Source: Lepiota brunneoincarnata
Lineage: Eukaryota; Basidiomycota; Agaricomycetes; Agaricales; Agaricaceae
Assembly: GCA_023014365.1 (NCBI GenBank)
Contig: JAEBUN010000001.1
Coordinates: forward strand, 1,240,001 to 1,304,000
Direction of reading: 5' to 3'
DNA: 64,000 nt
Shown here piece after piece: positions 1 to 12,510 of the stretch. How positions within the stretch are numbered: position 1 is the first letter of the stretch; every line of letters begins with the position of its first letter. The notes under the pieces were generated by a model that was given only the letters and a program-made list of their open reading frames with translations, ran no database searches and had not been told where the DNA came from. Made by a program: the position numbers and the translations under genes.

Positions 1-2
1 GC

Positions 3-1019
3 TACACAACCAGCACTTCAACCTACACCAAGAACGAGGTCACAATCCAAAACAATATCCCTGCAAGCACCGCCGGATCTAATGATGCCTCCGGAACACT
101 CCGGATCCACAAAGACGACCTCAAGCTCTATAACGTCAACGTTAAAAACACCTTTGGCGTTGGCTCCCAAGCTATCGCCATCAGCCAAAACGGAAATCGC
201 GTTGGGGTCTATGCATGTGGGATGTATGGGTACCAAGACACCTTGTTGGCCAACCAAGGTACACAGGTCTATCTCCGGTCATATATTGAGGTACGTAAGC
301 GCACTGGTGATTGTGGGCAATCATCACATCGAACACGTGCTGACAGACATACATACACAGGGTGCAACAGGACTTCATTTTTGGCGCGAGGGGACAAGCA
401 TACTTTGGTGGGAACACAATTGCGGTAAAGGCTGCAGGATGGGTAACTGCCAACGGCAGGGACTCGAATGATGCAGGAAGCTGTGAGTTCCAGGGGTAGG
501 GTCAGGGTGTAACTTTAGGATTTCTGATCACCCTTGGCTAGACGTCTTTGACCACAACACAATCGTCCTTGCAGCTGGCGCGGGCATCTGGGACGAGCGG
601 CAAAGTCTATCTTGGGCGGCCATGGAGGAGTGAGTCCTTGCATTCTCTATTCTCTCCGTTCAGCATCCCTGATCGATGTGGGTTAACCGAGCCTAGACTT
701 TGCAAAGTAAGCACGGCTTCGAACTTCCTTTCCGAGCCTGACATTCGTATGTATGTGCGCGTTGCACAGGGTCATCTTCAAAAACACGGTTATCACAGCA
801 CCCTTGAACACGGCTGTCTGGTCCATCTGGAGTACCGCAACGCCTAACACCGACCACATTCTGTTTGCCGAGTATAATTCGACAGGAAGCGGAGTGGCCG
901 GAGCAACACGTCCGAGTTTTGCCACAGTATTAGGTGCCAGCCAAGCGGCAGCATATTCCATCTCAAGCGCAGTTGGCAGTGACTTCGCTAGCTGGGTCGA
1001 CATGTCTTACTTTATCTAA
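3..1019 (+). CDS. Pectinesterase (CE8), 3' part, apparently frameshifted
   Basis: Pectin methylesterase that de-esterifies plant pectin, normally secreted. The 5' end lies before the window. Frame 3-290 carries the catalytic Gln region (QAIAISQNGNRVGVY) and GYQDTLL with the acid/base Asp. An intron follows (GTACGT at 291, CACAG ending 360), then the nucleophile motif DFIFG, a second intron 483-541, the GKVYLGRPW motif with the catalytic Arg, a third intron (about 630-769), and a last exon from 770 ending SWVDMSYFI with stop 1017-1019. The expected EGATDFIFG is split: GAT reads in one frame and DFIFG in the next, with one surplus G near 369-371. Likewise VFDHNTIV and SGKVYLGRPW are in different frames, with one surplus G near 566-570. 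Splice phase into the last exon also fails to agree. The gene is broken, or the consensus has homopolymer errors. Family assignment is very secure; integrity is not. Confidence 0.9.
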
Positions 1020-1114
1020 GGGGAACAGAAATGTTCAGTGGCGGCAATGAAGGTGGCTCAGATATAATACAAATATATGTGTGTACCTCAGAACAAGGTT
1101 ACGAAATAGCAGGG

Positions 1115-2793
1115 TCACTTCCGTTTCGCCTTCTTGCCAGCCGCACTTTCTGCTTTGTCACCTCCCTGTGGCGAATGTTCGTGACCGGTAAGATAATGAA
1201 ATGGACTTGGCCCGTACCTTCCGCTTTGTCCCTTTGGGTTCGGACTTTGTGGGAGCCGCGGTCTTCTCCTTTGGTTTAGCTGTGAAAAATCCGTCTAGTC
1301 GACCTTGCTGTTTTGAATTGAGGAACTTTTGTAGCTTTTCAGCGCCCTTACGGACGCGCTCCTCGCTGCAAGGGCGTGTGAGCAATGAGAAGCATTAGGA
1401 TTAGTATCTCTCTTACTTGAAACCCTTTTCCTTCACCAAAAATTGTACCAGTCCATCGACGTCAGGATTTTTCCATTCCAGCTGAATCAGCGAAGTAGGG
1501 TCAGGGTGGAACACATGAAAAAAAAACTGTTATTACTTCGAGCTGATCAGCAGGCACTACATCAGGTTTCTCAAACAGCTTCTTGGCCTCTTCCCACGGC
1601 CAATCATCTGGTATCCTGATGCCGCCTGATCCTTTGCCTTTGCCCTTCTTAGTTTTCTTGGGCGCATCCTGGTCTGGTTCGGCATCTGAGGTGGGTGCTG
1701 GCTCCTCTTCGGAATCGTCCTCGGGCGCAGCGGCAGCCTTCTTTTCAGCAACTCTGGGTTATAGTTAAAAGGTGATACAGCAGCGATAGCCAAATTGACA
1801 GACTTTTCCCTCAAATGAGCAATAACTTCGCCTAGGCTTCCGTGTTCTCGGAGAAGCTTGAGAGCGGACTTGGGCCCAATGCCCCTGATAGGTTCGAGGT
1901 AATCGCAGCCAAGAAGGATACAGAGGTCGATAAACTAGTGAAAGAAAAGTCAGCGGCTTCAGTAGCGTTAACAAGGGTGCATACCTGGCTCATATTCATA
2001 TCGAGGCCTTTCAGGGCAGCCGGAAGGTTAATTTCACTGATAGGCTGCTTCTTGGCCTCGGAGAACGTGAGATGACGATAAAGGATCGGGGCGTTAAATG
2101 TAAGCGTGTCCATATCTTCTGAGCCAGCTGCATATACCTAGGACGGATGAGGGACTGGAGAACGAACGATTGCGACGCTTTACCTTGCCGCCGCGAGCCA
2201 GTTCTGCGCATTGTGCCTCGGCTTCAGAGGGGGCCTAGGCATGGTGAGGGGAGATGTGCGTCATAAAGACTCCAGCACCTACCACAACAACTGGGATACC
2301 CATCAGGTTGAGCAGACGAATGCATTCCTCGTTGTGTTCTCGCGTGACTTTGACTGTTCGTCGTGACAGTCGGTCCACTTCTTCAACAGTACCTGTTTCT
2401 TTCGCCTCCTCTCCCTCTTCTTTTGCTTCCTCGCGCCGCTCGAACCGCTTGGACAACTACGAGACATTAGGTGCATTGGCGAAACAACACGAGGCTACGC
2501 ACCACTCCCTTCTTGAGCTCAGGTGGTTTCCCGTCAAACACGTAGGCAGGTTTGATACCATTCTCGACAATGCGTATTGTACGATAGAAAAAGCCCATCA
2601 GATGGCTTGTTGTCTCTCCGGCGTCATTGGTGAGCATTTCACCATCTCTTTGACGGACGGCGATGAGGAACTGGTATATGGACATGGACGCGTCTATGGC
2701 TACTTTGCGGCCGAAAAGGGTCTTGATGTCGTGTTCTTTGATTGCTGCTGGTGCATGCTGTGAAATGAGTCCAGTCAAGCCCTTGATACCCAT
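1115..2793 (-). CDS. FEN1: Flap endonuclease 1 (FEN1/Rad27)
   Basis: Structure-specific nuclease that removes 5' flaps in Okazaki-fragment maturation and long-patch base-excision repair, in the nucleus. The start codon at 2793 gives [10 protein letters not shown], the family N-terminus that must be free for catalysis. About eight exons separated by ~46-60-nt introns encode the metal-binding acids: IDASMS (N domain), VFDGKPP, SEAEAQ, SEDMD, and GCDY followed by the helix-hairpin-helix EPIRGIGPK. The C-terminus has a PCNA-binding PIP box QGRLDGFF, then a Lys/Arg-rich tail ending GKKAKRK, stop at 1115-1117. Exon 1 ends LKKGV and joins LSKRFERR across a 46-nt intron. An acidic and Lys/Gly-rich insert ([13 protein letters not shown] onward) after HLREK makes the protein somewhat longer than the human enzyme. 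It is divergent from the membrane-protein gene at 3363. All key residues are present, so it is likely functional. Confidence 0.96.
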
Positions 2794-3362
2794 TGTACAA
2801 TGGTGAGTTGAGTGGCTGTGACAATCTCAGCTCAACTGTGACACGACGCGCTTTTGATCTAACAAACTCATCCACCTCATCTCACTCAGTGTGTCTACTT
2901 GTGTACTAGCAACTTTCAAGACCCTCAGTAAGTCATAAACAATTGTAACGACAATTTTCGTAGTTTTGCAAGAGTTTTGACAGAATCACACAGGTCCCGT
3001 TGATCGCCGTGAAGTATGTGCTCCATGGAATTTTGTTCCTGGACCCTCTGCGCTTGCGGGACTTGGCACCTCTCGTGACAGGTGATTAAAAATACCCAAT
3101 TCGCCTAACTTCCATCGGCTCTCTGATTGTGCGAACCAAAGATAAAACGACGTTCCCATCGCGATGCGACCGCGTGATTAAAACGGAGGTGCCAGATCGG
3201 AGGCCTGGACAGCACAAGGGCGGCCATATGCCGATGTGCTTGGAACGCGTGCTGGCTTCGCGCTAATGTACTTTTGGGTACTAGGGCTGGCTTTCGTTTA
3301 AATAACGGTACCCTTCGGACTTTGCGTCTCCATACACCCACCCCCACACCTTTACCCTCAAA
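2794..3362. promoter_or_regulatory. Divergent intergenic promoter region
   Basis: About 570 bp between the start codons of FEN1 (-) and the DUF6534-like gene (+), so both promoters must lie here. A pyrimidine-rich stretch (CACCCACCCCCACACC) sits just before the + start. I see no convincing TATA box and no further gene. Confidence 0.5.
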
Positions 3363-5308
3363 ATGGCCGCGCCGCCGACGAGCATCCATCGCACGCTGGG
3401 AGCGATCTTTATTGGTTTTGCGATCGGCTGTGTGATGTATGGTGCTTTGATGACCCAAATATTCCATTATTTTCGCCGATACCCTTCAGATCGAATGCTC
3501 TATAAAATTACGGTGAGCAATTTGGTGTTTGTAGATCGTACTCCCTGCTTATTTGTGTTCAGGTAGTCGCCCTCGGGTATGTGCGCTTGGACAACTCGAA
3601 TGGTTCCGATTTATTGAGGATTTTTCCAGGCTGTTAGAAACCGCAGACCAAGCGTTCATCGGGCATGTCATTTATTACTATGCAATTTCTAATTACGCAC
3701 AACCGACGGTATTGGCGGAGGCGAAAATGACCTGGTAAGTGGCTCTTGCAGCTTGAAACCCGCTCCGATACTCAACCCTCGTCCAGGTCCCTCATCGTAC
3801 GCTTCACTTAACCTCTAGAAAAGTTTCCTTATTCAACCGCATTGTTGTCTCTAGATGCAGCTCACAGCTGGGGTAAGTACCTCCAATTGGACTAGAGGCA
3901 CGAGGAACCTCGTTGACTGATTGGATCATTAGGCAATCGTGGGAACGGTTGTTAAAGTGTACGTACCTTTCCTCCATTTCAAGGGCGCCGAAAAATTCTG
4001 ACATTGTTGCGTGGCACATCTAGTTTTTTCGGCCTTAGAGTGTGGAGATGTACGTGAACGCTTCTTATCCGCCACCATCTTCAAGCCAAGAATACCAACT
4101 CTATACGTTTCCTTTACAGTCAGCGGGCGCAACTTCTACATCACAGGACTGATTGTGAGCGTCCTTGTTTTTCGAAGTTGTCTGAGGTTTTGATGTAGGG
4201 GATAGCTATTTTTGACACTGACACAACTCGGGTTGGCGATTGGTATGTGTTTTGACTCAGTCCCGATCAGTCCTTGGCTGATTGTGCATCTCGGTGTCAA
4301 GCATATTCAATCCGAGCGTTCGTACCATTTTCATGAACACACGGACCTATCGCTCAACTGACTCTTCTACTAGTTTCCAACTGCCAAGTGTCTTTGCTGT
4401 GCACCAGCTCCAGGTAATTATATCCGCAGCCATTGTATTTCTACAACTATTCTTAGATATCTATCAGGTTCTTGGCTCGATAGCCCTGGGAACTGGTGTT
4501 CTCACCGATATTGTCACCGCTGGCTCGCTGTGCTTCTTCCTCAACCGCCTGCGAACGGGATATCAGAGGTACGGTCGGGGACTCCGCCCCTCCAGGCACC
4601 GGTGTTGAATTAGTTGACAGCTCCGATTCTCTGGTGAACATGCTCTGTGGTTATGCCATCAATACCGGGGTACTAACAAGGTAGAGCATCCTGATTATCA
4701 ACTCAATTGATTTGTCCTAAGCATCGCACGGCGTTCTAGCGCTGCGAGCACCCTCACGCTCGTCCTTGTAAGTCTGCGCCGGCCCTGGTATCGTCCCGAT
4801 CTGATTCACTAATCATATGATGATAGTACAATGCCACGCAGAATAACAATCTCTACTTTACTGCCACCTATTTTATTTTGAGCAAACGTAAGTTCATATC
4901 CTCCGCTATCCGACCACCTGTGGGACCTCATCTTTGGTCTAGTCTATGCAATTTCTTACATGGCAACGTGAGTACTCACGCTCATTCTTCACGACCGCAA
5001 CTCACATGAAAAAAACATTTCCTAGACTTAACACTCGACGCCAGGTTCGTGGGCGGGGCACCGATCAACAGGGTGGTGCTGTCACAAACAATACAAATCT
5101 GTTCCCCCTGGGAACCCGCATGCCGAGTATGGTTCCCAACGAATTCGATCAGTGGGACAAGGGAGCACCAGAACACTCGAGCGGAATGAGTGTATTGATA
5201 GATACGCCTCAGCACACACCCAACAATGAGTTCCCTTTCAACTCGTTCTATCCCGGCACGGGATCACGGTGCGTCGGCTATATCTGCTTTTTTGGGCTCA
5301 TGTGCTGA
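3363..5308 (+). CDS. DUF6534-like multi-pass membrane protein
   Basis: A basidiomycete-expanded family of seven-helix membrane proteins of unknown function. The start codon in the context CAAAATGGCC gives MAAPPTSIHRTLGAIFIGFA with a first hydrophobic helix and then the family signature FRRYPSD. Later exons give ETADQAFIGHVIYYYAISNY, QLTAG, GLRVWR-like sequence, VLGSIALGTGVLTDIVTAGS, and CGYAINTGVLT followed by ILSKLYA-type sequence and NTRRQVRGRG, the conserved end of the membrane core. A hydrophilic tail runs to a stop at 5306-5308. A GTGCGT donor near 5270 could instead splice to a slightly later stop. Many short introns make the exact gene model uncertain. The helix order and the TGVLTD and NTRR motifs make the family call firm. 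Confidence 0.8.
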
Positions 5309-5995
5309 GATTGCGCCGCCGCACGCTTAGAAAAATGCAACCGGGTCAGGCTCTTTAGATTATTTGTTCTCTGGTAGCTGTTACTATTGTCTCTCATTTA
5401 TCATCCCCGTTCCTCGGCCTCACTCTCGTTTAACAAAATCTGTGTATATATTGTAAATTATACGTATTTAGAATATTGTATCAGTGTGATATGTGTGAAC
5501 TAAGGGCCAATTCCAGAAAATCCAGAAATCTTATCCTAAATTCTGATTCCCACGCTGTGTCTCAAGCGGAAATAAGAAGGCTTCGACTGTTCCGCCTCTC
5601 CCCGAGCTCCCGTTCACGAGCCCGAACTCAAGACCTCACGTTGCCCCTATTTCACGTCCAATAAATTGTAAATCTCAAGTGTATCTAGACGCCCTTGACC
5701 GAAGATCGCATCAACGCACCCGAATAACGTCATTGGCGTTGAGCGGACCGTGCAAGAACCCGGACGTGGCAATTACAATCTCCATGAGCGTGCAAAAGCA
5801 CTCTTCGTCTGCTTCTTCACCATGAAAACCCCTAGTCATGGGACTACCCCCCCGTTAGTGAAGCACGACCCATTCTTCTCACCTCACCCTACAAATACGG
5901 CTCCACAGAAGCTGAACCCCCAAAACCAACCCACAGGAGGAGCTTGGCCGTACCACTTCTCACAACATAACACAGCGCGTAACGCAGATTCGGAA
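5309..5995. other. Intergenic stretch upstream of the beta-galactosidase
   Basis: No gene is supported here. The region holds the 3' flank of the membrane-protein gene and the promoter and 5' leader of the GH35 gene. The GH35 frame is open upstream to 5750 with ATGs at 5750 and 5822, so a longer N-terminus is possible. Confidence 0.4.
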
Positions 5996-8900
5996 ATGAA
6001 TTGGAAAGTTGGCTCGGGGTGGTTGAGAGCGGGGACGTGCTTAGCGACCGTGTTGTTGGTGTTGATGTCGTTTTCGGTATCGTCGATGGTTACTGCAAAA
6101 ACAGGAGCTTCTGTACGCGCTACTGGGGCACGAACGGATGATGTGAAGTTTGACAACTACAGTCTCATCGTGAAAGGCCAGAGAGTCTTCCTCTAGTCAG
6201 TTTACGGTACCCTCTGCAAATAATGTGCGTCGGCTTATCCTTTCCGCTTAGCTCTGGCGAATTCCACACTTTCCGCCTTCCGGTGCCGTCCTTATGGCCC
6301 GATATTTTGCAAAAGGTTAAAGCAACCGGTTTGAATGGTATCAGCGTATATACCCATATGGGTCTCATCAATCCCGCTCCTGGGGTGGTCGACTTTAATG
6401 GATTCCGTGCGCTCCAGCCGTTATATGATGCAGCAAGGGAAGCTGGTATCTTCGTTGTATTACGTCCAGGTGGGTATCAAATGTCGTGTGCTCGAAAATT
6501 TTGCTGACAGCCCGCGCAGGACCTGTGAGTACTCCGGTAGATCTCATCCTCGCATATCTTCAACTTGATTCTAGTATATCAACGCCGAAACCACGGCTGG
6601 TGGCATCGCTCACTGGGCAACTACGGAAGTCGCAGGGACATTGCGGACCAATGCTACGGATTGGAAGGCTGCCTGGCAAGCGTATATTCAAGGAATTATC
6701 CGGGTGACCGCACCCAATCAAATTTCGAACGGCGGGCCAGTGATTGGTGAGTTTGGGTCGTATATGCGGGTTTCTTGCCACAGCTTAAGCTGTATGCAGC
6801 CATTCAGATCGACAACGAATACCAGCAAAACCCTATTTCTCATGCCGAGTATTTTGCCGATCTTGAAGAGGCTTATCATAATTCTGATATTGTGGTTCCA
6901 TTGACCTACAATGATCCTGGCCAAGGGAGGAATTTCATTAACGGGACAGTGAGTGGGGGGTGTTCTCTAATCTGAAATTTCAGGTATTGATGATGCTCCA
7001 GGGAGCTGTAGATCTTTACGGGTAGGTCTCATTCAACTCCTACCTTATTCTGCAATTTGAGCTTTGGACTTCAGACTGGACTCATATCCTCAGGGCTTTG
7101 ATTGCTCGAACCCAACCGTCTGGAGGCCTGTAACCACCAACTATCAGCAATACCATGCCCAAGTCAACCCTTCTCAAGCGTGGTATATCCCTGGTACGAA
7201 TCAATATAGAAGACCACAATGCAATGTTTTTAATGTTCAATGTAGAGTTCCAAGGTGGCTCTTTCGACGCCTGGGGGCCCAATGCACCTGGTACGTTGCC
7301 CCAGGCAGCATTTATTCAATGTCTCATATGTCCCCTTCAGGTTATGGTCCATGTGGCGTTCTCACAGGCCCCAACTTCCAATCTGTCTTCTACCTCCAGT
7401 TATGGGCAAGTAACGCGAAACTTATCAATTACTACATGCTCTACGGGTATGTGTTCGATAAACTGATAAGCTTCCCGTTCCTGTTCACTTACCCCCACGC
7501 CAAGGGGAACATCGTGGGGTGGTATTCCCTTCCCTGGCGTATACACGTCATATGACTACGGGGCTTCGGTCAGTTGTCAGTGGGATGTCGGACAATTTTC
7601 CCGATTTCTTATTATGATATCAGATCACAGAATCACGGGAGTTGACGACTAAAGTTGATGAACTCAAGCGGCAAAGTCTCTTCCTTCGTAGGCTCTCGGG
7701 AATTCTACAAGACGGATTGGATCGCAGATGCGTCCACCGGGCTTGCAGTCTCGACCAATCCAGCAGCTTTCATCACTCTATTGAGGAATCCCGATACGGG
7801 TGCCCAGTTCTATGTCGCTAGACAGAGCGACTCAACGTCAACGTGGGTATTAATTCCATATCCAATCTACAGGATTCATTGATCTGGCACAGCGCAACTG
7901 TGACCTTCAAACTCAATGTCACCACGAGCTCTGGACCACTCCAAGTACCAGTTATCGCCAGCGCGATAACCCTCGGCGGACGGGAATCTAAAGTGATCCT
8001 CACCGATTACTCATTCGGTGCATCCTCCAAAGCTCTCTACTCCACTGCTTCGGTCTTCTTCGCTGGTACAATCGACGGACGTGATATCCTATTCCTGCAC
8101 GGAAACTCTACACAGGAGCACGAAGTTTCTCTTGGATTGACTGGTACACCAAGCAAATTAGCTCAGCCCTCGTCATCGCTCGTCAAGACTTCTCAAGGCT
8201 CTTCTCCCCTAGTCACAGTCACAATACTTGCTGGACTCAGGGGCCTCGCCACACTGCATGACTCTGATACCCAGCTGATCCTCTATGCCGACTCGGACAC
8301 TGCGGCTACCTTCTGGGCGCCTATTATCGCTGGCAATGCTAATGACCCCTTGCGTAACTACTGGAGCCTCGGGACCAATCAGACCATCCTTGTTGGTGGA
8401 CCATACCTCGTCCGTAATGCAAGCCTCGACTCGACAGGCCAGCGGCTCGCTCTGACTGGTGACCTTAAAGAAGGCGTTAGGCTTACTGTCATCGCACCAA
8501 AGACCGTGAGACAAGTGACCTGGAACGGAGACCGTGTTGCGCCTGACGCGAGTGCGACCGCTCCCTCCGCCATTACAGGGACTCTTGTTGGCCAGCTGAT
8601 GTTGAGCAGCTCCGTGAGCGGAGTAACGGTGCCGAGGTTGGCTGGGTGGAGGTTCCAGGATAGCTTGCCAGAGGTGAACACCCCTGCCTTTGATGATGCT
8701 AGCTGGGTTTTGGCAAACAAGACGACGACGAACATCCCGGTAAAGCCTGCTTATGGTGATGGCAGGATCTTGTACGGGTGTGATTATGGCTTGTGAGTAA
8801 TCTCTATTTTTTTCATGGGCTGCATTCTGTGCTGATGAAGGTAGCTGCGAGAATATCGTTTTGTGGAGAGGACATTTCCAGTCGACTGGACAAGAAAAGA

Positions 8901-10162
8901 GCTTGAACTTGTCAATCAACGGCGGTGAAGGTTAGTCCCGCAACTTCCTTGGTCACGAGGATTGTTGATGAGATCTTCAACAGCATTTGCTGCAAGCGTC
9001 TGGTTGAATAATGTCTTCTTGAACACCTCGTTTGGAAAGTATGTCTGGACTCTCGCTCTCAGGCTAGCCTCCTGTCTCATGCAGACCCACAGCTCGAGCA
9101 ACAACCGTCGTGTGATTGAAGAAACAGATCAAAGGTTCATCATCCCGGCTGGTGCGCTGAGGCGCGGTGACAATGTTGTGACTGTAGTCCAGGTTAGTCA
9201 GCTTTCTCCGAGTAACCCACCCTTGGTGCTGAGTATATGCAGGATAATATGGGATTGGCTGAAACCTCTGGATGTGGGTGGTCTCTCTGTGCCAATTTCT
9301 GAACATCTATATAAGTAAATAACGTTCTCCAGCAAACCCGGACTCCTCGAAGAGCCCGCGTGGAATCCGTGGCTTCAGTCTTGAAGGTGGAACGTTCGGT
9401 GATTGGAAGGTCCAGGGTAAGGTTGGTGGGTACCAAAAGTGAATCCAACACTCTCACCATGATATAACTCGTGCTCATATAACATCACCTTCACCAGCTT
9501 CCTAGACAGAACGCGCGGTAAGCCCCTGGCCCTTACGACGCCCTCTCGCCTCCGCTCATGACTCTTGTCCAGGTGTGCTCAACGAGGGAGGTCTCTTCGG
9601 GGAGCGTAAAGGCTGGCATCTTCCAGGGTTCTCCACCGCGGGCTGGCAGCGGCGTGATCCCTCTCAAGGTCTCCCAGGCCAAAAAGCCGGCGTAGGATTC
9701 TTTGTAACTACGTTCAACCTCAACATTCCTCGTGGTGTAGATGCGATGGTGTCGTTCACTTTTGAGGAACCGTTTGGGCAGCCATATCGTGCCTACTTGT
9801 TCGTCAATGGCTGGATGATGGGGAAGCGTGTCGGAAATCTTGGGTAAGTTTCCGCTATTTGGATGTTAGTCTTGGTGGAGAATTCATGAGCTACATCTAG
9901 GCCTCAGGCGAAATTCCCTGTTCATGAGGGTATTCTGAATTACCGTGGCTCAAAGTGAGTCTTCCCGGCGCTTCCTTGGCCTTCTTACTGCCAGCCATGC
10001 TGACAAGCTATGCTCAGTACGGTGGCGGTTGCTTTGTGGGTGATGACACCCAACGTGCCCATCACACCTAATCTACAGCTGACTCTTGATGCTGTTTATG
10101 AAGGCGGTGTCGGGGGTGTGCAGATTAACAATCCTGCTTGGTCACCGAGCGGTAGGGAGTAA
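5996..10162 (+). CDS. Secreted beta-galactosidase, glycoside hydrolase family 35
   Basis: Hydrolyses terminal beta-galactosyl residues, probably from plant cell-wall galactans and xyloglucan, outside the cell. The start at 5996 was chosen because it gives MNWKVGSGWLRAG followed by a hydrophobic signal segment (LATVLLVLMSFSVSSMV); 5822 is an alternative. Exons joined by ~50-nt introns give FHTFRLPVPSLWPDI, NGISVYTHMG, AGIFVVLRPG then PYINAE-type sequence, QIDNEYQ with the acid/base Glu, and EFQGGSFDAWGP with the nucleophile Glu formed across an intron. These are followed by WGGIPFPGVYTSYDYG, the jelly-roll regions (CENIVLWRGHF; AASVWLNNVFLNTSFG) and C-terminal VHEGILNYRGSN, stop 10160-10162. 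The boundary at 7843-7892 is a clean 50-nt intron. At 7691-7692 one surplus G separates LFLR from SREFYKTDW, so the frame is broken there or the base is an error. Size (~1,000 aa) is normal for fungal GH35. Confidence 0.93.
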
Positions 10163-12510
10163 AACCATGGACTGCGGTAGTATACTGGAGGAAGTTGGTT
10201 ACGGACTCATCTTGATACGAACGAGCTCGAGGATATACATTCAGAACTGGGAGAATTCTTTAAAAACTGTCCCATATAACGAGAACTGACAGGGTATCAA
10301 CAAACGGTGACCCGAAATGAGGAGGGCTTTCGGCTAACATACCTACTTCCGGAAGGACGGCTTGTCCGACGATGGTGCTGTTTCCTGAACCCCCATGTCC
10401 TCTGAGTTGTCGCCATGCTTCCTGGCCCTGTGGCACTCCCGATGCCAATTCGGATACCCTAGAGCCTCCGTTTCAGAGCTCTGGACGGAACCTTTGCACC
10501 CCAGACAGATCGTGTAGGGGCTCGCCCGATGTGCCGACGAACGGGGGTTGACGCGGTAGTCGACCTCCGTGGAGATGGACGCGCGCATAGACTGCAGACA
10601 TAGGACGCTACAATAGCCGGTGAGCGAGCTGCCTCTGTACCTCCAGCTGGATAACTCCGCACCTGTGATAGTCATGCTAGAGTGAGTGGAGAGGTTGTGT
10701 GTTTCGCCGAGTATTGATGCACTAGGCCTTGGTCAAAAAACGTATACGACCGTCTAGACTGTGTGGGACTTCCAAAACAGTCAGCCTAGTGTACAGGATA
10801 AGGGAACTACGTGTCCCCTTGCTTCAACTACCAAGAATTCACCAAACTCCTTTTAAGTCATGGTCCGTTTTCTTATGATCTAGTGTACACGCTGTCCCCC
10901 GACCGAAGGGAACATTGTCCACCCCGTCTTAAATCATTGACTCTTACACTGATACGAGCAATCACTCATAATCCACTTTCAGCCGTCGTGAATACATCAA
11001 TACACCGGGGAATAATGATTGAGCGCATCTGTTCCATTGCAAACCCCCATGGCCCGGAGCTTCTCCATCAAATAGCATTCATAGATGGTCAAAGCGTGGT
11101 AGCTCAGGATCTTCCGTGAGGCTCAGAAGTTGAAGTTGATCAAATCCCTTGATTCCCAGGTCGAATCACCATCATCGTGTCACACTCGCCGATAGGAAGG
11201 GATCAGGATGTTGGATGTTGACTTGACGCAGAAACCAAGCGTGCAGACATGGCTGCGTCAGGGGACAGTAGCGACGGGTGGTGGCCGATTACGACGGTTC
11301 GTGTGTGCTATTTTTAGATCTACACACAGTGAAAGGACCTGGGTTTCGTCCTGGAGGAATTACAATGTTCAACCTTGTGCGGCCTTGTCAGCCCAAAAGT
11401 TGCACCTACAGCTTCCATGCCGTAGTGCAGGATCTCTCACTCCTGGCGCTCATGATCACTAACGATTCGCTGATTCAGCTTCCCCGTTACATCTCGTTTG
11501 TTCTTCCGAACTCTCCCGAGTCCTCATCCTGGAGACGGTCAATGCACCCATCCTATAAGGCTTTCTGGAAATTTTAGAGCGTTCTGGCAGTCTGAGTTAG
11601 CGCGAACGAGGAAGGAGCAAGTTACACTTTACATTTGTCCAAGGTGAGCCTGTCTTATTTCCCGTTCGACCTTTTCGCTAATTGAAATGTAGATCTCTCT
11701 CATATCAATTATACACGGGTATCATGCCAGAGAGCTAAGGTGGGTGAGCGGCTACACTGTTGACCGGGGCTTGTGCTGTAGCTAAAGTGCCATCCGAATA
11801 TTGGAACTATCCGGCGGCCGCGGAGCTTACTATCACATGCCTCGGTTTGCAAAGCTGAGTACTTTGACTCTTTAGAACCTGGGGGTCTGCGGTTAGACAT
11901 GGGCTATGGATTTATATATGTTGTGATTTTAAGTACGTATATGGGTTGAAGAAGAAAATCAGCAATAATTCAGAGTATGTTTCAAAGAGTAAAAGGGGAT
12001 CATATCCATTAGATTACTCCAAGTATGACAGCATTTTTATCTGAGGTCTATAAACTTTTCTTCATTAAACGGAGCACTCTGTGCAGCCGCAGGCAGCACT
12101 CCCCAGCGTGACTTTGGCCCGTGTCACCACTTCTAATTCGAGCTCCGAAAACAGGCCATCCACTCATCACTGGTCGCGAGAGATCGTGCCTGCAGAGCGG
12201 AGTTTGAAAGCGGCATTGTGACCGTTGTTGTACTTCCCCTTCCAGGTGCCGGCCTTTTTTTATTTATCATGGGGTGCCCAAGTATCCTTGCATCGATTTT
12301 TTAAGTTTCTGGGGCATGTGGTAGTGGCACAAACAGTTCTGCAAAAAGTTGTGTATACCGGCTGATTGTACGAGGCTAGGGTGAGTTAGACGCCAAAGTT
12401 TCCCATGGGCCGTGTCCCATGATCACACAACGTGCAAGAGACGCCCGGTAAATCTCCCTTATCATCATCCCTCTACCTGTGTGTTCCTACCCCATCCGCC
12501 TACCGCTGTA
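10163..12510. other. Gene-poor interval between GH35 and NACHT genes
   Basis: About 2.3 kb with only short open frames (for example 10811-11119 and 11278-11577 on +) that show no recognisable domain and no conserved splice pattern. They may be remnants, but I cannot support a gene. I see no repeats or terminal structures here. Confidence 0.4.

Noticed and set aside
5476..5664. Short ORF and a GAGTTCGGGCTC-like B-box as a tRNA gene
   Set aside because: No A-box, anticodon arm or acceptor pairing could be built on either strand.
7841..7893. Apparent frameshift in GH35 after ARQSDSTS
   Set aside because: A GT/AG intron at 7843-7892 (50 nt) restores the frame into ATVTFKLNV, so no indel is needed.
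10811..11577. Two overlapping open frames between GH35 and NACHT
   Set aside because: No recognisable motif, no splice support, composition not distinct from non-coding flank.
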